DNA of 64,000 bases from Pseudomonas koreensis (GTDB lineage Bacteria > Pseudomonadota > Gammaproteobacteria > Pseudomonadales > Pseudomonadaceae): NCBI RefSeq assembly GCF_025447595.1, contig NZ_JAOEJU010000028.1, positions 17,567 through 81,566 of the forward strand, written 5' to 3'. The notes below the pieces were generated by a model, which had not been told where the DNA came from, made no database searches, and saw only the letters and a program-made list of their open reading frames with translations. Of this stretch, positions 35,553 to 42,586 are shown in pieces. A program made the translations under genes and the position numbers. Within the stretch, counting starts at the first letter, position 1, and every line of letters starts with the position of its first letter.

Positions 35553-37004
35553 ATGTTCAAACTGACGCCCCTCACCGCCGCGATCCTGGTCATGATCAGT
35601 GCCCAGGCCATGGCCGATGACAGTGTTTCAACCCAGAACCAGTTCGGGACTGCCAACATCGCCGATGTGAAACAGACCCAAGCCCCGTTCAGCACCGCCA
35701 CCCAGACCCAACTGGGGGAAGGCAACAACGCCGCCGCCGTGCAGGACACCGCCACCAGCGTCATCACCCAGGACGCCGTCGGCGACTACAACGCCGGTTA
35801 CGCCGAACAGCTGTTCGAAGACAACAGCACCATCACCCAGCAACAGACCGGCGCCTTCAACACCGCCCACGCCAGCCAGTCCCTCGGCTTCGGCGCCGGC
35901 AACCAGGCCCTGCAACAACAGCAAGGCACCGGCAACTTCTCGTTCGTCTACCAGGACTCGCAGAACGGCAGCGAAGGCAAGACCTTCCAGTTCGGCGACA
36001 GCAACGAAGCCAACATCGAGCAACTGTACGAAGGCACTGGCAACAGTTCGGTGATCACCCAATACGGCACCGCCAACTACGGCACCGCCGAACAGGTACT
36101 GCACAACGGCGGCCAGATCGGCATCAACCAGGCCGGCGCAACCAACTACGCCTACGGCGACCAGCGCAACGGCACCGGCGGCAACATCACCATCAACCAG
36201 TTCGGCAACCTCAACGGCACCGAAATCTGGCAAGACTCGCAACTGGCCAGCCAGGCCACTGTCAACCAGTACGGCGACAGCAACGAAACCGTGGTCGACC
36301 AAAGCTTCGGCGAAAACAACACCGCCGCCGTCACCCAGGTCGGCAACACCAACGCCATCTACGCCGACCAGTTCGAATCGGTCAACTCGACGCTTGCGCT
36401 GTATCAAGTCGGCAACGGCAACGTGCACTTCACCTACCAGAACGGCGACGGCCACGTGCTCAATGCCACCTCGGCGGGTGACAACAACAAGGTCTACGCC
36501 AGCAACTGGAAAGGCCCGCAACTGGGCGGCCAGTTCGGCAGCAACCAGCGCGCCACCGTCACCCAGGCCGGCAACGGCAACATCGCCAGCTTCAAACAGG
36601 ACGGCATCGGCCACATCATGACCACCAACCAGACCGGCACCGGCAACAAAACCACCGTCAGTCAGGCTGATTCCTACAACGAGCTGTACTTCGACCAGAA
36701 CGGCAGCGACAACATCCTCATCGCCGATCAGCGCGGCACTACCAACCTGATTCAGGGCTCGTCGAACGGCTCGGGCAACAGTGCCGAATTCGATCAATCG
36801 GGCACCGGCAACCAGGCGTATACCGCACAGCTGTACGGCAACGACAACATGATCACCGTGAAACAGGCTGACACCATGAACGTGGCGTACGTGACCCAGG
36901 GCGGCACGGGGAACATTGCCAATGTGGATCAGAGCGGGATGACCCAGACCGCGAACATTCAACAGTTCGGGTCGGCTAACCAGGCGACGGTTTTGCAGCA
37001 GTAA
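35553..37004 (+). CDS. csgA: Major curlin, unusually long CsgA-like amyloid subunit
   Basis: The 483-residue product has a signal peptide (ISAQAMA) and then a continuous run of degenerate curlin repeats rich in Gln, Asn, Gly and Ser, with strands of the form Q-x-G-x-x-N-x-A. At about 22 residues per two-strand repeat I estimate around 20 repeats, against five in the 151-residue Escherichia coli CsgA. It should be exported through CsgG and polymerise into extracellular fibres. A GGAG sequence precedes the ATG and a strong terminator follows the stop. Repeats make this region prone to length change. Confidence 0.85.
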   Translation: MFKLTPLTAAILVMISAQAMADDSVSTQNQFGTANIADVKQTQAPFSTATQTQLGEGNNAAAVQDTATSVITQDAVGDYNAGYAEQLFEDNSTITQQQTGAFNTAHASQSLGFGAGNQALQQQQGTGNFSFVYQDSQNGSEGKTFQFGDSNEANIEQLYEGTGNSSVITQYGTANYGTAEQVLHNGGQIGINQAGATNYAYGDQRNGTGGNITINQFGNLNGTEIWQDSQLASQATVNQYGDSNETVVDQSFGENNTAAVTQVGNTNAIYADQFESVNSTLALYQVGNGNVHFTYQNGDGHVLNATSAGDNNKVYASNWKGPQLGGQFGSNQRATVTQAGNGNIASFKQDGIGHIMTTNQTGTGNKTTVSQADSYNELYFDQNGSDNILIADQRGTTNLIQGSSNGSGNSAEFDQSGTGNQAYTAQLYGNDNMITVKQADTMNVAYVTQGGTGNIANVDQSGMTQTANIQQFGSANQATVLQQ

Positions 37005-37018
37005 GCGTTGGGTGTTGG

Positions 37019-37054
37019 AAAACCGCGACCTGGTGAAGGTCGCGGTTTTTTTTT
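37019..37054 (+). terminator. Rho-independent terminator after csgA
   Basis: AACCGCGACC and GGTCGCGGTT form a perfect 10-bp stem around a 7-base loop, followed by a run of T to 37054. It starts about 15 bases after the csgA stop and ends the operon. Confidence 0.92.
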
Positions 37055-37275
37055 GCGCTGGCGCTTGAGTGACGTCCTACGGAAAACGGAACGTTTTCAG
37101 AAATTCAGGGAGTTTTCTGACGAATTCTGGCGGTTGGCCGTCGGAAGTGCAGGCTCTAGGATTTGCCGGGACAACTTGATCCCCATGGAGCTTGGCCTAC
37201 ATGCAATTCATCCAGACAGCGACGACAGCGATACCGTTAACGAATAGACTTCCAGGCACCCAACCCGGAGGTTCC

Positions 37276-37482
37276 ATGATCGACCCGTCTTTGATCGACC
37301 CACTGTGCCCGGTTGTTTCGGATCTTGATCCTGAGGAACAGGCTGCGAGTTATGACCGTTGGTTGATCGCCAAAATACAAGCTTCCATGAATGACCCACG
37401 TCCGAGTATTCCTAATGATCAGGTGATGGCCGAAATGCATGCCCTGATGGAAGCAAAGCGTAAAAAATACGATGCAGGTTGA
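37276..37482 (+). CDS. Type II antitoxin (RelB/StbD-like)
   Basis: The 68-residue acidic protein starts at ATG 37276 behind GGAGG (37267-37271). It has the pattern EEQAASYDRWLxAKIQAS..DPRPSIPNDQVMAEMHALM, a helix-rich antitoxin-like layout with a conserved DPRP-IP segment. It overlaps the toxin gene by 11 bases, the usual antitoxin-first arrangement. It should neutralise the toxin and repress its own operon. A close relative without a toxin lies on the other strand at 37950. Confidence 0.82.
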   Translation: MIDPSLIDPLCPVVSDLDPEEQAASYDRWLIAKIQASMNDPRPSIPNDQVMAEMHALMEAKRKKYDAG

Positions 37483-37741
37483 GTGGCAGCCCGAAGCTCG
37501 GGCTGAACTCCTGCACATTCTTGACTACATCAGTGACCGGAATTTCAAAGCGGCTAACAAGCTTTCAAACGCTATCGAAGCCGCCACGGTTACCCTTACC
37601 AAACATCCACACCTCTATCGAGTGGGGCGAACTCCCGGCACTCGTGAGATGGTCGTACATCCCAACTACCTGCTTATTTACCAAGCGGTGGGCCGGATAA
37701 ATATTCTGGGCGTTGTGCACGCACGTCAGGAATATCCGTGA
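37472..37741 (+). CDS. RelE/ParE-superfamily toxin
   Basis: The 89-residue basic protein has the ParE/RelE fold signature: VEWQPEARAELLHILDYISDRN at the N-terminus, then a helix, KHPHLYRVGRTPGTREMVVHPNYLLIYQ and the strand INILGVVHARQEYP. Conserved residues include the Arg in GTREMVV and the terminal RQEYP. ParE members poison gyrase and RelE members cleave ribosomal mRNA; sequence alone does not settle which. A terminator follows 45 bases after the stop. The module lies between the two arms of the curli region and looks like an accessory insertion. Confidence 0.88.
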   Translation: MQVEWQPEARAELLHILDYISDRNFKAANKLSNAIEAATVTLTKHPHLYRVGRTPGTREMVVHPNYLLIYQAVGRINILGVVHARQEYP

Positions 37742-37786
37742 TGTGGCGCTCGGTCACAGAATGAATAACCCCACTGAAGCAAAAAA

Positions 37787-37814
37787 TGCGCTCCCTTTTG
37801 GGGGCGTTTTTTTT
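37787..37814 (+). terminator. Rho-independent terminator after the toxin gene
   Basis: GCGCTCCC and GGGGGCG pair around TTTT, followed by eight T residues. It terminates the toxin-antitoxin transcript. Confidence 0.85.
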
Positions 37815-37831
37815 CGCTGGTGCTTGAGTCG

Positions 37832-37953
37832 TTGATCGTTCCCACGTCGAACCGACTCTGGAAATGCCTCAAGGGACGCACCGCGTTCCAGCTCGCGAAT
37901 TTGACGCTGAGCGTCAGGGGCTGCATTCCCACGCAGAGCCTAGGAACGATCAA
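37832..37953. repeat. 122-bp MITE-like element with 11-bp terminal inverted repeats
   Basis: TTGATCGTTCC at the left end and GGAACGATCAA at the right end are perfect inverted repeats. The right-end block CTGCATTCCCACGC..GAGC recurs at 38977-39009, so the element belongs to a repeat family. It contains no gene. Its right end supplies the TGA stop of the orphan antitoxin (37950-37952), which suggests insertion into an older toxin-antitoxin locus. Confidence 0.7.
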
Positions 37954-38177
37954 TCTGGTGCTGCGGTGCAGTCCTTGTTCGACGCCTGAAGTGCCTCGTA
38001 CTTGCGTTGCACCTCTTCCATCAATGCCTGTATTTCAGCCATCACTTGCTCATGCGGGATATTTGGACGCGGGTCATCGATTGACGCTTGGACTTCGGCA
38101 CGGAACCAGCGGTCGTAGCTGGCGGCCTGATCTTCGCTTTCGAAGTCTGAAACGATTGGGGATATTTGGGGATCCAT
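37950..38177 (-). CDS. Orphan antitoxin, paralogue of the antitoxin at 37276
   Basis: The 75-residue product shares its core with the paired antitoxin: PIVSDFESEDQAASYDRW, QAS, DPRPNIPxxQVMAE and ALM. It then diverges into a tail ending TAAPD. No toxin gene follows; instead the reading frame stops inside the terminal inverted repeat of the 122-bp element. It may be a remnant of a disrupted pair or an anti-addiction factor that neutralises the neighbouring toxin. Expression is plausible but unproven. Confidence 0.7.
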   Translation of the reverse strand: MDPQISPIVSDFESEDQAASYDRWFRAEVQASIDDPRPNIPHEQVMAEIQALMEEVQRKYEALQASNKDCTAAPD

Positions 38178-38198
38178 GGTGGCTCCAGTTGGAATGTG

Positions 38199-38232
38199 AA
38201 AAACGCGACCCCATTGCTGGGCCGCGTTTTTT
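38199..38232. terminator. Bidirectional hairpin terminator
   Basis: AAAACGCGACCC and GGGCCGCGTTTT pair with one mismatch around a 7-base loop, with T tracts on both strands. In the minus direction it lies about 18 bases after the stop of the small gene at 38250 and separates it from the orphan antitoxin. Confidence 0.8.
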
Positions 38233-38249
38233 ATTGGGGATGTGCTGGA

Positions 38250-38624
38250 TCAGTCCTTCAGTTCAACGTGATCCAAGGCCTGATTTACGGCCAGTTCACC
38301 CAGCATGAGGATCTGTGCGATGCCCAGGGCGGTTTTGCGGTGGGCGGGATCGAGGGTGGCGGCGAAGTTGTTGAGCATTTCGCTGGCCGAGCCCAGGGAT
38401 TCGCTGGCGTTGGCGAGCAGGCATTCGGTGTTGTAGGCCGGGTTGGCGAGGTACATCGGGGCGGGTTCGTTGACGCTGCCCATGATGTGAGCGCCGGGGC
38501 AGAGGTAATGATCGAGGGCGCGTTCGGCGGCTTCGTGGAGTTTCTTCGAGTTGACGGAGGTGTATGGGGAGGTTGGGTCGGTTTCGAGAGTGGCTTCGGG
38601 TGGGTTTGGCGTTGGTTTGAACAT
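38250..38624 (-). CDS. Small conserved Pseudomonas protein, DUF6124-like
   Basis: The 124-residue product begins MFKPTPNPPE and contains SKKLHEAAERALDHYLCP, LANPAYNTECLLANASESLGSAS and HRKTALGIAQILMLGELAVNQALD. It is helical, soluble and without a signal peptide. From memory it resembles a Pseudomonas-specific family annotated DUF6124; the function is unknown. A GGAG sequence precedes ATG 38624. The reading frame stays open through the folded leader, but start, ribosome site and family length favour 38624. It is a single-gene unit between a structured leader and a terminator. Confidence 0.75.
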   Translation of the reverse strand: MFKPTPNPPEATLETDPTSPYTSVNSKKLHEAAERALDHYLCPGAHIMGSVNEPAPMYLANPAYNTECLLANASESLGSASEMLNNFAATLDPAHRKTALGIAQILMLGELAVNQALDHVELKD

Positions 38625-38649
38625 GGTGAATCTCCGATCCTGAAATGAA

Positions 38650-38755
38650 GCTGCCCCATTCGGTTTCCGAACGAAGGGGTGGCAGCTGTACGCAGGCTGG
38701 AAACCCGGGGAACGGAGAACCCGGTTGACCCGAAGGTCTCCCGCGCACAGCCGCC
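38650..38755 (-). ncRNA. Candidate structured RNA leader with competing stems
   Basis: Read on the minus strand, GGCGGCUGUGCGC (38755-38743) can pair with GCGUACAGCUGCC (38693-38681) as a 13-bp stem including two G-U pairs. The enclosed part has a C(UUCG)G tetraloop hairpin, GACC-UUCG-GGUC (38738-38727), which is orientation-specific. The last six bases of the outer stem, GCUGCC (38686-38681), can instead pair with GGCAGC (38655-38650) in a second hairpin. The two folds exclude each other, an attenuator- or riboswitch-like layout, about 30 bases before the start codon. Function and ligand are unknown. Confidence 0.5.
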
Positions 38756-38976
38756 ATAACGGAGTGCACACTTTTTAAGGTGCGCAAGCATACGTTATGA
38801 AAAGCGCTTGTGCGCTCGGTTCTCGTCGGGTTTCCAATCCCGATCGCTGAATTGGCAGCGACCGAAACAGGCTAGAGCCCGCGCTTCCGACGGACAACCT
38901 GAAAACCTTGTGGGAAGGATCGGCAAAACCGAAACAACTTTTAAACATTCGAGAATGGAACGCGGAGCGTCCCCGG
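38756..38976. other. Non-coding stretch with short hairpins
   Basis: No convincing gene is visible. Short inverted repeats include TCGGG-CCCGA near 38828 and TCGCTG-CAGCGA near 38850, and an imperfect dyad TGCACAC/GGTGCGCA near 38765-38785, where a promoter for the leader could lie. Confidence 0.4.
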
Positions 38977-39009
38977 CTGCATTCCCACGCGGAGCGTGGG
39001 AACGATCAA
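38977..39009. repeat. Second copy of the TTGATCGTTCC-family repeat end
   Basis: The 33 bases CTGCATTCCCACGC..GGGAACGATCAA match the right end of the 122-bp element at 37921-37953 with only a few differences and form their own short palindrome (CCCACGC/GCGTGGG). The left end is not complete here. Confidence 0.7.
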
Positions 39010-39080
39010 TCGGGTGCGGACGCTCGCTACCGCACAAGGCTCACGTACAGCCGAAAGTGATCGGTCGGCTGTCAGGCCGC

Positions 39081-39106
39081 CATCGCGAGCAAGCTCGCTC
39101 CCACAG
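39081..39106. repeat. Single REP palindrome
   Basis: CATCGCGAGCAAGCTCGCTC continuing into CCACAG is one unit of the REP family found as pairs elsewhere in the window. No partner lies nearby. Confidence 0.85.
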
Positions 39107-39109
39107 AAA

Positions 39110-39506
39110 AGCAGGAGCCAAACAACCAAGCTCCAGCTTTTGCTTCTCACCACTCAACACAATGAGCGTTAGCTCGAGTACCGCTCTTGACGTGCCGGCC
39201 CCTTCGGAAGGCTGAGTGGAGGGATTTATCCGGGGGTGGGAGCGCAGCGACCGTTTGGCGAAGCCAAACACATCGAGAGGAGGTGCAGCGAAGCAAACCG
39301 GAGGCGATGCCCCCGGATGAATCCCGGAGCGAAGGAACCCCGAGCCCCAGCGAGGGGCCGAACGCCGGGGCCCAGACCTTTGCTTCCTTTGGGGCGTTTG
39401 CCAAAGGGAGTCGCCGTAAGGGCGAAACCATAAGAAGCCGTTACCGCAGCAACGGATATGTACCCAAAACCCCAAAGGAACCTGGTCGGCCCAAAGGCCG
39501 CCAAGT
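39110..39506. repeat. Long GC-rich intergenic repeat region with multiple hairpins
   Basis: No gene is convincing in these 397 bases. Clear stems are GTTTGGC-GAA-GCCAAAC (39253-39269), CCTTTGG..CCAAAGG (39386-39407), CGCC-GTAAG-GGCG (about 39413-39425) and CCGTT..AACGG near 39436. The sequence resembles, from memory, a long element scattered through many Pseudomonas genomes that is often mis-annotated as small ORFs. It lies just past the csgG stop and may insulate or terminate the long operon. Confidence 0.55.
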
Positions 39507-40370
39507 TCACTCAGCCTCCGGATCCACCACCTTGTTCTGAGTCAAATACCGATTCAACACATCATCCTGCGAAGGCGTAGAACTATCCCCCGCCACCTGC
39601 CACAACCGCCGCTCGATCCCCTGCGCCACCATATGCCCCACCGCCGCCTCAATCGCCGAAAGCACACACAACTGCGCCGGCTCATTAGTCGTATAACCCA
39701 CCTCAGCCTCGAGCAACTTCTTGAACTCGATAAACTTGAAAATCCCCGCACTGCGCGCCACCGAATAAATCGTCTTGCTGGTCATCACATTCGCCAGCAC
39801 CTGCCCGCTACGCACATCCACCGCACGCAGGTTCACGGTCACCTGGTCAACCCGGTACTCCCGGGAAATATCGATCCCCAGATACCGCGCCCCTTCCCCA
39901 CCGCTACGCACGTTGGTGTCGTAAGCGATGATCCCGCCCTCAAGCATCATGTTCGCCGCCTGCAACGGTGGCAGCTCACCCTGGATATTCACCGGCGTAT
40001 TCGGCTTCTTCTGCGAGGCACGAATGATCTTGCGCTCGGTCAACAGGTTCTGCAGCCCTTCACGTTCGAGCACCACAAACCAGCCGCTGGCCTGCATCGC
40101 GTCCATCAACATCGACGCCGCGCCCTGGGTGACACTGGTGGAAAACGAGCTGGCCGGCGTCGGCTTGTACTGCCCGGTCTGGTCACGGAAGCCATACACC
40201 ACCGCCATCAACCGGCCCTTGGGTCGTGGCATGTTCAGCAAATCGTAGTAGGTCGAGGCCCTGGGGGTCAGGGTCGGGGTCTTGGTGTCCTGCTCGGCCG
40301 GCATCGGCTCGCGCAGACTGCACCCTTGTAATGCTGCCAACATCAGCCCTAGCGCTATTATTTTTTTCAT
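39507..40370 (-). CDS. csgG: Curli secretion channel lipoprotein CsgG
   Basis: The 287-residue protein starts at ATG 40370, 8 bases after GGGGAG, with a lipoprotein signal (LMLAALQGC). The body is clearly CsgG: YYDLLNMPRPKGRLMAVVYGFRDQTGQYKP, AASMLMDAMQASGWFVVLEREGLQNLLTERKIIRA, GGIIAYDTNVRSGGEGARYLGI and NLRAVDVRSGQVLANV. CsgG forms the nonameric outer-membrane pore that exports curlins. It is the last gene of the long minus-strand operon, 29 bases after csgF. The C-terminal tail (residues after about 255) is longer than in E. coli. Confidence 0.95.
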   Translation of the reverse strand: MKKIIALGLMLAALQGCSLREPMPAEQDTKTPTLTPRASTYYDLLNMPRPKGRLMAVVYGFRDQTGQYKPTPASSFSTSVTQGAASMLMDAMQASGWFVVLEREGLQNLLTERKIIRASQKKPNTPVNIQGELPPLQAANMMLEGGIIAYDTNVRSGGEGARYLGIDISREYRVDQVTVNLRAVDVRSGQVLANVMTSKTIYSVARSAGIFKFIEFKKLLEAEVGYTTNEPAQLCVLSAIEAAVGHMVAQGIERRLWQVAGDSSTPSQDDVLNRYLTQNKVVDPEAE

Positions 40371-40399
40371 ATCCATCACTCCCCGGAACCGTCATCCCG

Positions 40400-40831
40400 T
40401 CATGGGTTGAGGCCGTTCACCTGAATTTCAGAAACTTCACCGCTCGCTCGGTCGGTCACTTCAATGGTGAGTGCCCCCGAGTCGTCGACGACGTTGACGA
40501 TAAAAGCGTCGGTGGACAGGCTCCCCGTGTTGCCGGTGGAGATGTTGTCCAGCAGTTGCCCTAGCAACCGCGACTGCAATTGGCTGGTGAAACGTTCGAG
40601 CGCCGAAGTGCCGGCCACAGTCGTACGCTTCTTCAGGTCCGGATCGTCGTAATCGTTTTGCGCCTGGGCGTTGTTGAGCAGCCACGTGCCGTTGAGCGGG
40701 TTACCGCCGAACGACGGGTTGACCGGCGTGTAGACCAGTTCGGTGGCCTGGACGGCCGCAGCGCTGGCAAGCCCGATCAGAAAACCCGAGATCCAGAATC
40801 CGCTGCGCCGTGAGAACGTTGTCGTGTTCAT
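40400..40831 (-). CDS. csgF: Curli assembly factor CsgF
   Basis: The 143-residue product has a signal peptide (cleavage near VQATE) and the conserved mature N-terminus ELVYTPVNPSFGGNPLNG that inserts into the CsgG pore, followed by WLLNNAQAQNDY and a C-terminal beta part. CsgF anchors and chaperones CsgB at the cell surface. Its ATG overlaps the csgE stop by 4 bases and it lies upstream of csgG, giving csgE-csgF-csgG order. Confidence 0.95.
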   Translation of the reverse strand: MNTTTFSRRSGFWISGFLIGLASAAAVQATELVYTPVNPSFGGNPLNGTWLLNNAQAQNDYDDPDLKKRTTVAGTSALERFTSQLQSRLLGQLLDNISTGNTGSLSTDAFIVNVVDDSGALTIEVTDRASGEVSEIQVNGLNP

Positions 40832-41220
40832 AGTTCGTCCTTCTCAAGGTCGGTGGTGTCCTGCAACAAGGCTTCCAGCTTGCGCCGGACGACCTCCAGT
40901 CGAACCGAGTCGGCGGCCTCGTAAGCCTCGTCCTTCAGTTCCACGGTGTTCGGCGGCAGGAAGCGCCGATACACCAGGCGTTGTTGATATTCCACGGTCA
41001 CAAGGCTCCCCCAGCGCGCATCGGGGCGCTCGCGCACCACCAGGTTGAAATCCATCGGGCTGGTGTCGCGCAACCGTTCGCTGAACGAGTAGTAAAAGTC
41101 GTGGCCGATGTGCGAGATGGTGTCGTCGACGATGAAACCCATCATTTCGTCTTCCTCACCGGCGATGGCGCAGGACGCCGCCAGCGAGAGGATCAACGCG
41201 CACCACCATTTTCCGTTCAT
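40828..41220 (-). CDS. csgE: Curli secretion gating factor CsgE
   Basis: The 130-residue periplasmic protein has a signal peptide (LSLAASCAIAGEE) and CsgE features: GFIVDDTISHIGHDFYYSFSERL, NLVVRERPDARWGSLVTVEYQQRLVYRRFLPP and a charged C-terminus. CsgE caps the periplasmic side of CsgG and directs subunits to it. Its ATG overlaps the TGA of the upstream pseudopilin gene by 4 bases, which couples curli export to the secretion-system genes. Confidence 0.95.
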   Translation of the reverse strand: MNGKWWCALILSLAASCAIAGEEDEMMGFIVDDTISHIGHDFYYSFSERLRDTSPMDFNLVVRERPDARWGSLVTVEYQQRLVYRRFLPPNTVELKDEAYEAADSVRLEVVRRKLEALLQDTTDLEKDEL

Positions 41221-41756
41221 GGCTGCAATGCCTGCGGCAGGGCCGACTGGCCTTTGGCCGGGCCATTGGTGCCGTCAAGGAAGGCTTTCTCGGCCACGAA
41301 CTGCCAGTCCGAATAACGCTGCATGCCTTCGAAATCCGACCACTGCGCCGGGAAGTCCGCCTGCTTCAAAGGCAACTCGGTCGACGGACTGTTGATGCCG
41401 GTGATGCGCCCGTCGAAGCCGCGTTGCAGTGCCCACTCACCGCCACCGATCGGGTCCGGATAGAGCTGGCGGATATGGTGACGCGCCTCGGGGAAACGCT
41501 CGTCATCGAGCAGGTCCACCAGTTCTTTCGGGTACTGCGCCAGCCCTGGCGAACTGCGGTAGTAGCTGCGCAAGGCCTGGGCGTATTGAGTGCCGACCCA
41601 GAGCAATTGCTTCTCGCGATCACGCCGCGACACGGTCGACCACAACTCGCCGGCACTCGCCAGGCCCATGCCCATGATCACGATCAGGAACAGCACGCCC
41701 AGGTAGGTGAACCCACCCTGCTCCGCGCGCTTACCACTCGGAATACTGGCTGCCAT
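41217..41756 (-). CDS. Minor pseudopilin lacking the usual Glu5
   Basis: The 179-residue product has a short basic leader and a prepilin site GG-F (GGFTYLGVLFLIVIMGMGLASAGELW) followed by one hydrophobic helix. Position +5 of the mature protein is Gly rather than the near-invariant Glu, a feature of GspK-like tip pseudopilins. The soluble part has a DPIGGGEWALQRG segment. ATG 41756 is chosen over the adjacent GTG; GGGAGG lies 7 bases upstream. It overlaps the previous gene by 26 bases and csgE by 4. Processing would need PilD encoded elsewhere. Confidence 0.8.
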   Translation of the reverse strand: MAASIPSGKRAEQGGFTYLGVLFLIVIMGMGLASAGELWSTVSRRDREKQLLWVGTQYAQALRSYYRSSPGLAQYPKELVDLLDDERFPEARHHIRQLYPDPIGGGEWALQRGFDGRITGINSPSTELPLKQADFPAQWSDFEGMQRYSDWQFVAEKAFLDGTNGPAKGQSALPQALQP

Positions 41757-42105
41757 CACGCGCCCTCCCGGTAGCTCCGCTCTTGATGTCCGCGACGCCG
41801 CCCGCCACGCCGTCCGGCGGTGCGATCAGTACCCATTGATCGCTGCGCTCGGTGATCGGATCTACTGGCGCATTGCGCAGATAACGCATCTCGACCAGTT
41901 GCTCGATCGAATCGGGATAACGCCCGGTGTCGCCGTAGTAATGGTCCAGCGCCTCGCGCATGGCCGACAGACTCTGGTGCAACGTGGTCTCTTTCGAGGT
42001 TTCGAGGCTGTTGAAGTAGCGCGGCAAGGCGATGGTCATCAGGGTCGCGATGATCGCCATCACCACCATCAGCTCCAGCAAGGTAAAACCTTTTTCCCGG
42101 CGCAT
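41731..42105 (-). CDS. GspG-like pseudopilin
   Basis: The 124-residue product begins MRREKGFTLLELMVVMAIIATLMTIALP, a textbook type III prepilin signal with cleavage at G-F and Glu at mature position 5. A helical spine follows, then GRYPDSIEQLVEMRYLRNAPVDPITE, which matches the GspG/pilin-like alpha-beta layout. It lies 5 bases after the preceding pseudopilin stop. Whether it is a major or minor subunit cannot be told; another GspG-type gene lies at 62169. Confidence 0.85.
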   Translation of the reverse strand: MRREKGFTLLELMVVMAIIATLMTIALPRYFNSLETSKETTLHQSLSAMREALDHYYGDTGRYPDSIEQLVEMRYLRNAPVDPITERSDQWVLIAPPDGVAGGVADIKSGATGRARDGSQYSEW

Positions 42106-42110
42106 GAGAG

Positions 42111-42584
42111 TCACCACTCGCGGTAAGCGATGCCGTTGAGACCACGGCCCTTGGCGTGGGAGTAGACGTCGAATACGTCCTCGCCATCGCGCGGGTTCTG
42201 GGCCGAACTGTTGTAGGCGCGCAGCCCCCAGCCACCGTCGTCGTCGCGTTTGGCCGGCACCAGCGGATCCCGCGGTATCCGGCGCAGAAAGTAGAACTTC
42301 GCACCTTTGGCGCTGCGCACATCGCGTACACCTTCGACCAGCACTTTGAGGTTCGGCGGATAACCAGTGCTGTTCAGGGATTTCTCGATGTAACCGGCAT
42401 CGAAGGCACGCTTGTAGGCGTCGATGCCATCGCGAATCTGATACAGCGCGGTGCGCAGTTCCTGCTCCTTGCCACGCCGTACCAGGGTCTCGGTCAGCGG
42501 CGCGGCCATGCCGGCCAGCAGGCCGATCAGGGCCAGCGTCACCACGACTTCGATCAAGGTAAAACCGCGTTGCGAGGCGTTCAT
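42111..42584 (-). CDS. GspG-like pseudopilin
   Basis: The 157-residue product begins MNASQRGFTLIEVVVTLALIGLLAGMAAP with a canonical prepilin site and Glu at mature position 5. The soluble domain contains GYPPNLKVLVEGVRD and RRIPRDPLVPAKRDDDGGWGLRAYNSS, close in pattern to GspG-family proteins. ATG 42584 lies just after the secretin stop. It is the first of three adjacent pseudopilin genes in the operon. Confidence 0.87.
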   Translation of the reverse strand: MNASQRGFTLIEVVVTLALIGLLAGMAAPLTETLVRRGKEQELRTALYQIRDGIDAYKRAFDAGYIEKSLNSTGYPPNLKVLVEGVRDVRSAKGAKFYFLRRIPRDPLVPAKRDDDGGWGLRAYNSSAQNPRDGEDVFDVYSHAKGRGLNGIAYREW

Positions 42585-42586
42585 GA

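Noticed and set aside
35628..36962. A 444-codon Val/Gly-rich frame opposite csgA
   Set aside because: Its repetitiveness is only the reverse reading of the curlin repeats.
35700..37000. CRISPR-like regular repetition
   Set aside because: The periodicity lies in a continuous reading frame of curlin repeats. DNA repeats are not identical and there are no spacers or cas genes.
35065..37004. Fap-type Pseudomonas amyloid
   Set aside because: The repeats have the curlin pattern and the export genes are csgE, csgF and csgG. No FapF-like porin or FapC-like Cys motif is present.
38625..38771. Longer reading frame for the small gene through its leader
   Set aside because: The frame is open, but a GGAG-preceded ATG at 38624 fits better and the leader folds strongly as RNA. 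It could still encode a leader peptide.
39041..39475. Small proteins in the repeat region before csgG
   Set aside because: Several overlapping frames exist in all phases, with no ribosome sites or domain patterns; hairpins and repeat resemblance explain the sequence better.
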